Positions 34,901 through 45,679 of a DNA stretch of 64,000 nucleotides are shown piece after piece. The number at the start of each line of letters is the position of its first letter. Position 1 is the first letter of the stretch. The stretch is from Whitmania pigra (Eukaryota; Annelida; Clitellata; Hirudinida; Haemopidae). Under the pieces are notes generated by a model that saw only the letters and a list, made by a program, of their open reading frames with translations, was not told where the DNA came from and searched no databases. Where the stretch lies: assembly GCA_021613335.1 (NCBI GenBank), contig JAJTWR010000332.1, positions 982,001 through 1,046,000 on the forward strand. The letters are read 5' to 3'. The position numbers and the translations under genes are program-made.

Positions 34901-37900
34901 CAAACAAATCCGACCGACCGATTCTCAAACCTTAACAAAAAAAATCCCGCAAAGACAAGGTAATTTCAACGGTGGTACGATTTTTAAAAGGAGGATGGCC
35001 TCGAGTGTTAGATGACACAATTTGACATTTTCAAAAGTTAGAAGATACACTGACGGTGCAGAATGATTGTCTTATTTTCGGCAATAGAATTGTAATTCCA
35101 GAAAAGATGAGATCCCATGTTATGGATCTATTACACCTTGGTCACTGCGGTATGAGGAGGATGAAGCAGTTAGCACGATCGGTTGTTTACTGGCCGAGAA
35201 TAGATTCCGACATTGAAGAGATGTGTGGGAAATGCACATCTTGTGCGAAACATCAAAACAACCCACCAAAGTTTGCGAACCACCCCTGGATGCTACCCGA
35301 ACGACCTTGGAGCAGAATCCACATAGATCACGCGGTTAACTTCATGGGGAAGAACTGGTTGGTGATGGTTGATAGTTACTCTAAATACCCGTGCATCCAT
35401 CCTACTTCAAGTATCACTTCAAGAACGACGATGGATCTACTCGAAGAGGATTTCGCCCACTTCGGGTATCCGCATACCCTCGTAACGGACAATGCCCCAA
35501 CGTTTACATCAGAGGAATTCCAGGAATATCTAAGAGAACGAGGTATTCTACACCTGAGAGGAGCACCTTACCATACCGCTACGAACGGACAAGCGGAGAG
35601 ATTGGTGCAGACATTCAAACAATCGTTGAGAAAATCGAGGCTTCCATGTGGCCAAGCATTACGTGAATTTCTAATTCAATACCGACGAACACCCTTGGAG
35701 TCGGGTCTTTCACCCAGTGAATTGTTAAGCGGGAGACAACTACGAGGAAAATTAGATGCACTTTTACCTTCGGTATCTCAAATAGCCAAACGTTTACAAA
35801 ACAGACGGAACGATCTTACGTCCAACAAGAGAACGAACAACACCAAATTCGATGTCGGGAGACCCTGTTACGTACAACGCATCGGTCCGGGTAAGGATCG
35901 CGTTCCTAGATGGATCCCGGCAATGGTAGTTCAAGTCTTGGGACCTCGCCATGTTTTGATACGGGCCGTGCCAAAAGGACCTACTTGGAAGAGGCACGTT
36001 GAGCAATTGAGGCCCAGACACGGAGTAGAGGAAGACGGTGACCCAGGCATGGTGCCGGGTCCCACTCTAACTTCAAGAAATGTTCCACTTACAACAACAG
36101 TACCAACAACTGTACAACCGCCGAGAAGACCCAGAGGTCGACCAAGAGGACGAAGAAACTTCCAGCGACCAAACCTACCGGATCTTACCCTGCCTAGACG
36201 GTCAGAAAAATTATGCCTCAAAGCTCTGGGAGACTCTTCGGCTGGCGCGGAGGTGTTGTGACGTCATCTTGAGTATAAAAGGACTGGCCTCGGGAGCGAG
36301 GGAAGTTTGGTTCGAGTTCTACGAGTTTTACGGAGTTTATACGGTGTTATACGATAGGGATTGCGAGTTGGTGACATTAGCGATATTTCGATTATAGTTT
36401 CTGTTCCTGAATATTTGTCCGCCAATAAAGTTTTCTGTTGCACTTGTTATTGTTTCAAAGACCCTTCAGTTTGATGCTTAATAAATAAAGTTTCTTATGA
36501 TGGATTTTAAGGTAATCGTAGTTGAAACAATTTATTTATCTTTGAAAATTGAGAGCCATTCCAAGATTAATTATGTCATTAATAAAATTAATTTTATATT
36601 CAATTTTACATTTTATTATTTGAAAGTTTAACAATAATACAATGCCTTAAAGCCGTAGAGATCACAGGGGTAAAGGTTAGAGGTCATCTGTCAACCGGAG
36701 TCAACTACTTTTGGTCTCTGGGGTATATGATTTTATCCCTGATCGCATATTTTATTCGCCATTGGTCCAAATTACAGTTGTACATCAGCTGTGGAGCGTT
36801 GGTCTGCCTAACTCTTCTTTGGTGAGTATGGATGTATAATGAACTTTAATTTGAGGGATGTCAACTTCATGTTAAACATTAAAAGAATTGGTGAAAAACA
36901 ATTAAACTTAACAAGTTTTAAGAGATTTCAAGAAAATAAGTACATGAGTACATAGAGTTGTAAAAAAACATGTTTTTTTTGGTCCGAGTTTTTTTTTGTG
37001 TTTTTTATGAGTTTTTTATGTTTTTTTTGTTTTTTATTGTTTTTTTTTGTTTTTTTTAAATTTATCGACAAAATGATAATTCATGATTGGACAAACAGAT
37101 TTATTGCAACTTCAATAAGACAAACAATAAAAAATAAGAATAGCAGTGCTAATTTAAATCAGTTTTGATCCTTTTCATCAATTTCACTGTCTTGATCCTT
37201 CTCAGATTCTTCGTCTTCTGCTTCAGAGTTGTGATTACTTTCTGAAGTACTGCAAGCCATAAGCTTTAAGTTTTGGGAAATAAAAACTAGTTTTCCAGCT
37301 CTGTTTGTGGTGAGGCGGTTCCGTTTATCATTCTGGATAAATGAATAGGCACTGAAACTTCTTTCAATTACAGCGGTTGTTGCAGGCAATGACAAAATCT
37401 TAGAAGCTACTTTAGCAAGAGGTCGTGATGAACATATACCTTTCCACCAAGCTTCTTAATGATATTACATTGGAGCCCCATCTAGTTTTTACAGGCAGTT
37501 TCAATGATGTAAAAGTATTTTGTGGAAGGACTTTGGACTTCAACAATGCTGTCAATCGATTGCTTCTTTTGAACTCCTTTATTACATTTATTGAACTTGA
37601 TATTACCTGGTTTATAGGTGTCATCTTGGCAATATCATTCATCAAGAGGTTAAGTCCGTGAGCACAGCAACCATAGAAATAAATGTGAGGATATTTCTGT
37701 TCAATGATTGCCCCCACTGAAGTTGATTTTTGTAAAGACAAAAGATGCTGAATATTACGTAATAAATTTACAAAAATTAATTAATAATTTCCTGCACGGT
37801 AAATAATTACAAAATTAGTAATAAACAATAAAACTTTTTTTAATTAATTAATTTTTTTAACTTAACTTAATTTTTTTAATTAACATTAATTTGTTTTTGT

Positions 37901-40900
37901 TTTTTTTTGTTTTTTTTTGTTTTTTTTGTGTTGAAATATTTCAAAAAAAACAAAACATTTTGAAATAAAACAATTGAAATATTTCACGCTCACAACACTA
38001 TGAGTACATAATAAAATACTGTACACATTTAAATAATAGGCAAATGATAAAGTAATCTAAAAACATAAACAAACTGACCTTTACAAGCTAATATCAATAA
38101 TCATATTATAATGGTATTATACTTTTAATTAAATACATTTTAATAATATTACAATATAGTAAGTGAAATTCATTTCATTTGAAATATGACGCTTATTATT
38201 CATTTTTTGTTCGAAAAATGGAGCAACCAAATTCAGACTTCACAGCGGTTTACAACGATCAAATTGGGTGATTGGCTTGTTTCATACCATTACCGCCATC
38301 AATTTTGTTCCTGGTTAATAAATTTATTATTATTTGTATTTTTAGTTATAATTAATATCGAACAGTATCAAAATAGTCGCACTATTAACAAATGTCACGC
38401 AATATTGTCAATAATACTAATAATGTGATTATTGATTATAACAATCAACTTTCAGCTTCATCAAAGAGTCTCCTAGGTGGCTTTATTCAAAAAATAAGAA
38501 GGAATCAGCTGATGCCATTCTCAAGCGGATTTCAAAGTGTAACAAGAAACCATTTCCAGACAACGTCACCGTATTCATTCCAGTAATATTTATTAGTGTC
38601 ATTATCACTATAGCTATAATAATCATCATCATTTACTTATTTGTAGTGAGCTTGGATGGTGTTGATGGGTATCCGTAAAATTCATCGTGGAAAAATTCGT
38701 ACGATTTTTAGGCGAGCAATCGAGACTCTTGCTAACATACAGCCAAATGTGATTATCGGAGCTTTAGTTCCAGGAGTCTGAATAAATAAATAAGTGAATC
38801 CTTTACAAACTCGTTTTGTATTTGTATTTAGCCGATTTTTTGAGTGCCTTATGCATCCGGATAGGATCGTCCGTTGCCTAGAGAGGCGATTCGAAGGCAC
38901 TTCTTAATCGATCCAGCATTTACATAGCTCCCCTACACGAGGGCGCTTCCTGGAGGTGCGAGCTCGGTTGCTAACACGACACGTAACGACTTTCACCGCC
39001 GTTCGCAACCGTCCGAGCCAACTCGTACGTCAAGTTTTAATTTATTAAATTACATTAAATTAATTTTGTTGTAAACATCAGCTTCTCCCTCCTCCCAACA
39101 AATAGCAATACTAGTCAGTCTTAAGCATTATTATACATTTGAGACATGTTTTCAATATTGACTCTTTTAAAACACTTTTAAAAAAATAGATACTACATGT
39201 ACATTATATTGTACAATACATGCACTCTTTTTAACTTATTATAACAATGCCCCTTAAACTTTAGACTTTTTGCCCACTTGAAAAATTCTTAAATGGCCCT
39301 GCATTTATAAAACCATTGATTTTCTCATAACTTTTTTAGACGATGAATTTTTCGGAAAACCATGATAATGCTGTTGGCGACGATGCTAGTATTATGTGTT
39401 CGCGATGTAAACATTAAAGTCAATCTTTTCAGTTTGTTTAAAATGTTTGATCTGGTTTATCCCCATATTTAATTCCAAAAATAGATAAAAAGATTACACT
39501 TAACTTGTTGAACAAATTCTCCAAAGGATCACTTTCAAACTATTTTAACGTTTATAACCTTTGGAGAGATTGTTAATCTCTTATAAAATCCTTTACATTA
39601 ATTGATTAATTACAACAAATAATATTTTTACCCTCTTAAATAAATTCAGGAAGAACAATATAGGCAAGGATCGGTCAAAGATCTCTGTATCAACTCCACT
39701 GTTTGTTGCCTCACCTTCATTTTGTTTTTTATCTGGTGAAAATATTTTGCAATTATTCAATTTGTTTAGCTTCATAAGTATTTAGTGCTAAATAATTGCA
39801 TATGCATTTCAGGTTTTCAAATTCAATTGTTTACTTTGGAATTTCTCTCTATCTTCCGATGCTCAGTAAAAATCCATACCTCAACTTTTGCATATCAGGA
39901 GTGGTCGAATTTCCCGGATACCTGGTAGCTCAATTGACCATAGCTTACCTGGGAAGAAAATGGCCTTTGTTCTTCGTAATGTCTGTGACTTCACTGTGTC
40001 TTTACATACTAGTTGGAATCGAAAGTATCACTGCAGGTACTAGCAATATTAGTAATTTAAGTTTATTTTTTTCAGTTTTGTTAGTTTTATTATATAAATG
40101 AAATGAAGTGCCAGCACCTGAACCATAACAGAGGAAAGTGGAGTAAAATGGGCCACTTAAACAAAAATTTATTTTACGACTTTTGTAGATTATATTAATG
40201 TTGTGAAAATCTTTGTAGCAAATACAGCAGGATTTGCTCTTTTCACTTTACAACAGAAAAATGACTACAAGACTGAAAAATAATATTATCCTAAGAAGGG
40301 GCAAAATCCTACGAATAGGGTAAAAATGGCTATGTAACTGAGCTGAGTTCATGCTCCAGAAGAGAAGTACTTTGAACTACTTCTCAATTTAAAATTTTGT
40401 AAAACCTTGATGCTCTAAGTCAGGGGGTACTCAAACTTTTTTTGCTTGGGTCCACAATAGATTATTTTCAGATAGGTGGAGGTACACAAGGGTCAAAGTC
40501 ATGCGAGCACTGATTAGGGGGTCTGGGGGAGCGTCGTAAGCATTTGGAAGAGTTTGTAAAAAATCAAGCCTGCTTTTGACCACCTGCAAGCCTGTGTTTT
40601 TGGATTTTGTCTCCATTTTGGAAAGACATTTTCCATATTTTGTTTCTTTTAATGAACAGTATATAAGTAATTTATTTTATTTTTTATCATAAGATTTGTT
40701 AGATTTTTAATCTTAAGATTTGTTATTATTGTTGACTAGTCAATAATATTTTAAAATTTTATTGTATTTTAGTTATTTTAGTTATGTTTAATAAAAAGTA
40801 ATGAATTAATATTAAAATGCTGTGTTAAATTCAGTTAAATTTAATTCTAATAGATGAACAATCTACAAGTGTTAAGTCAGACTTTTTATTTAGTGTGATG

Positions 40901-43900
40901 CATGGAACTGCTTGTCCTTCATGACTTCTTTGATATTTGGAGAATAGCTAGTAATTGCAATTCTCAAGCAATTTCCAAGATGTACATCAGTTAATTGACT
41001 TCGATTTTTAGACTTGATAATGTTCATAGTTGAAAATGATGATTCACAGGTGTAAGTTGATCCAAATATTGTCAGAACTGATAAAGCCAATTTCTTGGAG
41101 CAATGGTATTGACCCTCAATTACAAACTTAGACCAGAATTCAGAATTTTTTAACTTTTAAAATTTTTAAATTTATTTTTTTGGAAATAATTGGAGGTCCA
41201 CTTAAAAGCTACCGGTGGTCCGGATTGTGGACCGCGGTCCGCAGTTTGAGTACCCCTGCTCTAAGTCATTTAGTGGAAATTTAAGTAAAAAAAACACTGC
41301 AGTCAAATTTCCTAGCTGCATATTTTCCGTACCAAATGAATGTCAGAGATGGTTTGCTTCTGCAAACTGAAAACCAACATGACGCAAATCCAATGGCGGG
41401 AATCCAAATAGATGGTTTTCCATTTGGTTAATGTGCTGAACCATCTGATAATTCATTTCTAGTTAAAAAACTGGTGACCTTGAACCCAACTGCTTCTTCT
41501 TGAATGAGTTATCAGACTGACTTCAAAGCTCTCTGCAGCGCCGTTCTTGGTACTCTAAATTGCTTTGAAGCACTCAATATTTCCATCTCTGCACCTCTGA
41601 CGGTTCGTAATGCATTGTTCCTTGCCAATTCGCCCATGTCTGCCTTGTTTTTTGATATTTTCGAGGCATGCTCTAATCCTGCTTAATATCTATGTCATAA
41701 CATAACAAATATTTATAGTGGTTAAGAAGACCTGGATCTGTGTAATAACCACTCTTTTTAGTCCTAATAACCGAATTTACTTAAGTAAATCTTAAATTTA
41801 TCTGCTGTGTCTGCATAGATGGTTTCCTTATCTATTATCTAATAGTTTATTCCATAAGGAAACCAGCCTTGCGCTGAAATAATTAAGTTTCCCGAAACCT
41901 TCCTATGTAATTTACAATCGTGCCCTTTAGTAGAAGTACTTTTTTTGGCTTTGAAAAAACTGTTCAGGCAAAAGGCCTTCCCTTCCCAATAAAATTTTGA
42001 ATGCCTCGATGAGGTCCCCTCTATTTCTTCTCTTTTCCAGAGTAGTTAATTTACATCTACTTAATCTTTCCTCGTAACTCAGCTTTCCAAAACCTTCTAT
42101 TATTTTGGTTGCCCTTCTTTGTACTCTTTCCAACACTTCTACATCTATTTTTAAATGAGGGTTCCATACTTGAACACAGTACTCAAGATGTGGCCTTGCT
42201 AATGCCTTATACAATCTCAGTATTACATTCTTGCGCCTACTCTTTACTGTTCTCTTTATCATTCCAAGTACTCTGTTCGCTTTTTTTTTAGCAACTTCCA
42301 TGCACTGTAGAGATGCTTTTCCATTGTTCTGCATTATTACCCCCGGATCTCTTTCATGATTAAACTGCTAATAATCCAGGATAACTTCAGGAAAATTTGT
42401 CAATGATTAACCCTAGGCTTATCACTAGTTAGCAAAAAGTAAAATGGATCACCAGCTAGCTCATTTTACCCAAAAACAAGATACCACGAATTTAACTACA
42501 ATGTGGAATAATATGTGGAATTCTTCTATATTTTGACTCTTTGATCGTTCGTCTCGTACAATGATTACAACAGAAACAAATTGTAAACAAATTTAATCCG
42601 GCGTTAACTATTATTTATTTTCACAACCGAACACCAACTAATTATTCATGCAAAGCTGGTTTCCTCTTCTATTATTTATTAACTGCTCATTTTAACCCAC
42701 TTCAGCAAAACCTAACATAACAATTATTTATAGTAGTAAAGAAGACTGAGATCTTTACTATTGTAAAAAGTAACGCATTTCAGTAATTAGGTAAAAGTAC
42801 AATTAATACCCCAAAGATGTACTTAAGTCAAAGTAAAACGTTACAGCAATTAAAAGTTACTTAAAAAGTAGAAGATAAAAGTACTGATGCCGCCGTTATT
42901 GTGATCCTACATAATTCCATATTATCTAAATGTCTATGTATCAATTATTGGTACTAATTGCTAGTACTTGCAGTCATTAAGTAATTAAGCAATAACATTT
43001 GAACTAATAAAACTGTTTTTATTCATAATTTACAATCACAAATATTTGTTAACTTTCAACATAATTAAGTTCTAGCCTAACGACTGCTCAACGTCAAACA
43101 AATGACTGGGGAACTGTTGTTATGGTGAAATTTCCTCTTTCACTCTCGTGGTCGTTGTCTGCCTTTCTCTTACGTCCACTTCTTGTCAACAATTCATATT
43201 TCAAAACATGTGCTGGATGCATGCGTTCAAAATGCTTTTTCAAGTTTTACGATGAACCTTCCAATGCTGAACACATAGTTTTTTTGTTTGCCCAGTTGCA
43301 AACTTATATGATTTTGCTTCCTTTGATTCAAATCGGAACATTGTGATTAAATATGGACACTTCAATATGCTCTTCAATGTTGTTCCCCTTAAATTGGCTT
43401 ACGGGGATTCTATACTACGACATATATATTGATATAACACAACATAACAATTATTTATAGTGGTTAAAAAACCCTGGATCTGTCTAATCTTTTTTTAGTT
43501 CTAGTAAACAAATTTACTTAAGTAAATCTTAAATGCATCTACCGGGTCCCCGTGGATGGTTTCTAGTTTATGCCATAAGGGACCACTATATTAAAAAATC
43601 GATATTATTAACCCTTAAACTTCGATTTAACAGAAACGACGATTTTTTTAAAATAAATTTTAAAGTAAAATTCAACTAATTTATAATTTTATTTACGTTA
43701 CTTTGTAATACCTTAGACTGAAAAAGTAACTAGGTAAAAGTATGACCAAAATAGTAATTTGTTACAAGTAAAAGTACAGAAAATTTTCTGTAATTGTTAC
43801 AAGTAAAAATTGCAAAAAAGTAATTATTTACAGTACATGTAATTCGTTACAGTACAACACTGGAGATCTGTGTAATAGCCGCTCTTTTTAACCATAATAT

Positions 43901-45370
43901 CAAAATTTACTTAGGTGTATCTTAAATTTATCTAGTTTATTTCTTAAGGAAACCAATTTTGCGCTGAAATAATTATTTTTAAATTTCCCGAAGCTTTCCT
44001 ATATAAATTATAATCGTGCCCTCCAGTAGAAGCTCTTTTTGTGGCTTCGAAAAACTGCTTAGACAAAAGGCCTTCCCTTCCTACTAAGATTTTGAAGGCC
44101 TCGACAAGATCCCCTCTACTTGTTTTTTTCCAGAGTAGTTAGCTTACATCTATTTAATTTTTCCTCGTAAATCAGCTTTCTCAATTAAAAAAATAAAAGT
44201 TATATTTCATTTCCTCTTAAAAAACAAAATAAGTTGAAGATAAGTCTAGTCTTAAGGAAGCAAGAGCTGGCGCTTTTATACTGGAATAAAAGGCGGCTGA
44301 CAAAATGGAACAAAATAAAATTAATTCAAAACAAGTCTTCGCGTTCTGTGTAAGTTCTACACATCAAAACGCAGTTACCAAAACTGAGAAGTGAGTTGAA
44401 TGTTGAATTCGGCTGATTTTCGAGTGCCTTAAACAACCAAATAACATAAGAAATCGACACATTACTATTGCCATGTAAGAACGAAATCTATTCAGCCAGC
44501 CTGCATGCCAATCAAATGAATATTAACAAAAGATCTTAACGTGAATGCACATATTTAACAATTTTAACAGTTTTATTGTTAATACATGCTATTTTAAGAT
44601 TCTTCTGTTACAGGCATGGAATGGCCCCAAACACTGCTGGCTTTGATTGGTAAACTCAGCATCACTGCCTCTTGGTCGATAGCCATTTGCTTCACTAATG
44701 AACTTTACCCAACAATAACACGAGGACGCGGTCTTCTATTCTGCACACTTTTTGGTAACTTGGCCAATGCCTTGGCTCCCCAAGTTAATCTGCTGGTTAG
44801 ATCGTATTTGTAATTGTAATTGTACTTCATTTGTATAGCGCCATATGCATAGCGTCAAAGGCGCTTTTTGAAGCCATTTACAAAAGCACTTGTAGCAGTG
44901 CACGCTGGGTTTCTAACGCGACACATTACGATTATTGCCATTGCCGCCGTACGCAGGCACGTAACCCATTCGGCCAACCCGCGCGCCTATTACGCTTCTA
45001 TATTTTAAGTCGCAATGTAAAGAAAATCAGTAAATACCTCATTACGATTAACGCTATTTTTATTCGCTTTATTTGCTTACGTAGTTAGTCATATCTTGTT
45101 TGCTCTTTTTAGGGAACTCATTTCGATGTCGACTCGAGATGTTAAGATTTTAATTTTAATGCCACATTTAAGAATCAACGTTTTCTATAAACTTAGGGCA
45201 ATGTATCCGATTCCAAACTACCTCCAATAATCTTTGGAAGCATCTCACTCGCTGCTGCTATCACAGCTCTCTTGCTCCCAGAGACAAAAGGAAGACCACT
45301 TTATGATTCAATGGATGAAATGAAAAAGCATACTAAGCTGATCAGTGTGAAAGGTTTACTTAACAAATGA
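28999..45370 (+). CDS. SLC22-family organic ion transporter (complete, 9 exons, 585 residues)
   Basis: Exons: 28999-29535, 30070-30173, 30235-30389, 36653-36821, 38456-38582, 39650-39735, 39813-40036, 44614-44795, 45197-45370. All junctions are GT-AG, phases fit, total 1758 nt. This is a plasma-membrane major facilitator. Seen: long polar N-terminus, TM1 (residues 68-92), a large Cys-bearing extracellular loop with several N-x-S/T sites, the SLC22 signature CKFGW...TIVSKWNLVC, the MFS motif GILIDKFGRR (209-218), ESPRWL (about 326-331), TASWSIAICFTNELYPT in exon 8, and PETKGRPL at 556-563 before a short tail. Length is normal for the family. Substrate (cation, anion or carnitine) cannot be told. 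Introns 3, 4 and 7 are swollen by transposons. A tandem duplicated block follows the stop codon. Confidence 0.93.
29585..29725. repeat. Local imperfect repeats of aactagtatgaata
   Basis: At least four copies of actagtatgaata, mixed with taaattaataa and ttattaatt in both orientations, occupy the start of SLC22 intron 1. It could form cruciforms but shows no element ends. Confidence 0.7.
31130..31838 (+). mobile_element. LINE reverse-transcriptase fragment, cut by the Ty3/gypsy element
   Basis: The frame at 31334-31594 reads GLGPILFSLYINDLPSIF and NADDVKLYC, a degraded form of the RT catalytic region (FADD expected). Degenerate sequence upstream (INRNQHGFMSGRST) and downstream (HVRPILKYGSPVWNTH) gives RT and post-RT segments of a jockey/CR1-like LINE. 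Stops and frameshifts are frequent. The 5' LTR at 31839 interrupts it directly after the GSPVWNTH segment. Confidence 0.75.
31839..32049 (+). repeat. 5' LTR of the Ty3/gypsy element
   Basis: Starts tgttgtgacgtcatc, contains a TATA box and the polyadenylation signal aataaa at 32009-32014. The exact 3' edge is 32049-32053, since the two LTR copies diverge after caaagaccc. Confidence 0.93.
31844..31865 (+). promoter_or_regulatory. LTR core promoter: CRE palindrome plus TATA box
   Basis: A perfect TGACGTCA palindrome (31844-31851) stands eight bases before tataaaa (31859-31865). The same arrangement is kept in the 3' LTR at 36259-36280. TGACGTCA is the known CREB/ATF site; use by this element is inferred. 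Confidence 0.7.
32056..32067 (+). other. Primer-binding site, tRNA-Ser type
   Basis: tggcgcagtcga follows the 5' LTR by a few bases. The same start is used by 17.6/297-like elements primed by tRNA-Ser. Confidence 0.7.
32175..33204 (+). pseudogene. gag of the Ty3/gypsy element (frameshifted)
   Basis: The N-terminal half is open 32175-32624, then the frame shifts near 32570 and the C-terminal half is open to 33204. Two zinc knuckles are intact: CPRCGTKGHHANDC and CNFCGIIGHLEKAC. The protease motif LDS follows in the same frame and is broken directly afterwards. Gag packages the element RNA in retrotransposon particles. Confidence 0.9.
33160..36261 (+). pseudogene. pol of the Ty3/gypsy element (frameshifted)
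   Basis: Reverse transcriptase (about 33500-34450) has FSKIDLADAFNQI, LPFGIISAPGYFQ and the catalytic YLDDI. RNase H (34469-34680) has TDHKPL and continues in another frame to ENHGNADALSRLP near 34790-34820. Integrase (35056-36261) has the HHCC finger (HLGHCGMRR ... CGKCTSC) and the DDE core (VDSYSKYP, VTDNAPTF, NGQAERLV). The integrase frame runs through an Arg/Pro-rich tail to about 36261, just inside the 3' LTR. The frame changes make it non-functional. Confidence 0.92.
36254..36464 (+). repeat. 3' LTR of the Ty3/gypsy element
   Basis: Same length (211 bp) as the 5' LTR, with differences at three sites (for example ggcctcggg against ggccttggg). Immediately preceded by a short purine stretch (ggaggt). 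Confidence 0.93.
36953..38000 (-). mobile_element. hAT transposon 4, in SLC22 intron 4
   Basis: Perfect 8-bp target duplication tgagtaca (36945-36952 and 38001-38008). Short inverted ends tagagttgt / complement of tagtgttgt. Both ends are rich in long T runs broken by G (tttttttgtttttttt). Contains a broken minus-strand transposase. Confidence 0.85.
37159..37741 (-). pseudogene. hAT transposase relic of hAT 4
   Basis: The upstream frame (37741-37412) contains FYGCCAHGLNLLMNDIAK and VKTRWGSN, both usual in hAT transposases. The downstream frame (37395-37159) contains LPATTAVIERSFSAYSFI, the dimerisation domain, and an acidic tail. A frameshift separates them. Confidence 0.85.
38807..39036. 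repeat. Dispersed repeat copy A (SINE- or MITE-like)
   Basis: Shares tcgt...tttgtat near its start and a GC-rich tail (aacacgacacgtaacgac, then ccgccgttcgca) with copy B at 44802-45010. It lies in SLC22 intron 5. Confidence 0.55.
40421..41258 (-). mobile_element. hAT transposon 5 (ZBED/GTF2IRD2-like), in SLC22 intron 7
   Basis: Perfect 8-bp target duplication ctctaagt (40413-40420 and 41259-41266). Inverted ends cagggggtactcaaact and the complement of caggggtactcaaact. Carries a minus-strand transposase C-terminus at 41090-40890 reading FGSTYTCESSFSTMNIIKS and LTDVHLGNCLRIA. The rest of the gene is lost. Confidence 0.92.
40890..41090 (-). pseudogene. hAT transposase C-terminal fragment in hAT 5
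   Basis: 66 residues of the dimerisation region, closely like that in hAT 7 (FGSTY.CE..FS.M, R.QLTD.HL). This type is shared with host genes derived from Charlie-like transposons such as ZBED5 and GTF2IRD2. Confidence 0.85.
41690..42352 (-). mobile_element. LINE 3' end (CR1/L2-like), copy 1
   Basis: Minus-strand frame 42334-41927 reads LARPHLEYCVQVWNPHLK, VLERVQRRATKIIEGF and LTTLEKRRNRGDLIEAFKIL, the end of a LINE reverse-transcriptase ORF, here unbroken for 135 residues. The non-coding tail to about 41690 (around tggatctgtgtaataaccac) recurs three more times in this intron. Confidence 0.85.
42710..42755 (-). mobile_element. LINE copy 2, tail part left of hAT 6
   Basis: The LINE tail (aacaattatttatag ... 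agatct) continues on the far side of hAT 6 at 43863, so the hAT entered this LINE copy. Confidence 0.7.
42756..43862. mobile_element. hAT transposon 6, inserted in LINE copy 2
   Basis: Target duplication gagatctt/gagatctg (7 of 8) at 42748-42755 and 43863-43870. The right end is the complement of cagtgttgtactgtaacg; the left end is a decayed form (tactattgtaaaaagtaacg). Subterminal repeats of gtaac/agttac fill both ends. No transposase domain recognised; a LINE tail is inserted inside. Confidence 0.75.
43436..43612 (-). mobile_element. LINE tail copy 3, inside hAT 6
   Basis: Matches the non-coding tail of copy 1 (aacaattatttatagtgg, then taagtaaatcttaaat, then gccataagg). Severely 5'-truncated, as LINE insertions often are. 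Confidence 0.7.
43863..44190 (-). mobile_element. LINE copy 2, coding part right of hAT 6
   Basis: Minus-strand remnants of LTTLEK and of the segment before it align with copy 1 (GREGLLPEQFF there, RKEGLLSKQFF here), with stops. About 330 bp remain. Confidence 0.7.
44802..45010. repeat. Dispersed repeat copy B (SINE- or MITE-like)
   Basis: Diverged relative of 38807-39036: attgtacttcatttgtatag near the start, aacgcgacacattacgatt and ccgccgtacgcaggc in the tail. It lies in SLC22 intron 8. Confidence 0.55.
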
Positions 45371-45679
45371 GCTGACATGTTTTTATATTTTTATTGGCCA
45401 TTAAATTCTTATTACATGTTATGTTATAAAATAGATTAGTTTCAAAAGAACGGAATTATATCGCACATTTTAATAATGTACTAATATTCTTAACATCATT
45501 TATTAATGTTTTTAATATATAATAATAATATAATTCTTAGCAATTTTAAAATTTTAATAATGTTACTTTGTTTTCTTGTCCTAAACTTTAATATCTTAGC
45601 GCTTAGACAACAAATGCATTCCTTAGCAAATGTTTTATGTGTTTTATATTTACACAGGATTGTTCAAGAAAAGATTTCA

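Larger units (their letters stand above)
31839..36464 (+). mobile_element. Ty3/gypsy LTR retrotransposon, recent but inactive
   Basis: Two 211-bp LTRs differ at only three positions. Between them lie a primer-binding site, gag with two CCHC knuckles, and pol in the order protease remnant, reverse transcriptase, RNase H, integrase. RNase H before integrase defines Ty3/gypsy. There is no envelope gene. The reading frame changes at least four times (near 32570, 33160, 34450, 34720 and before 35056), so no complete polyprotein can be made. It sits in intron 3 of the SLC22 gene, in the same orientation. No clear target duplication was seen. Confidence 0.95.

Noticed and set aside
43122..43346. Plus-strand ORF inside hAT 6
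   Set aside because: Possible remnant of a BED-type finger, but neither strand gives a convincing match.
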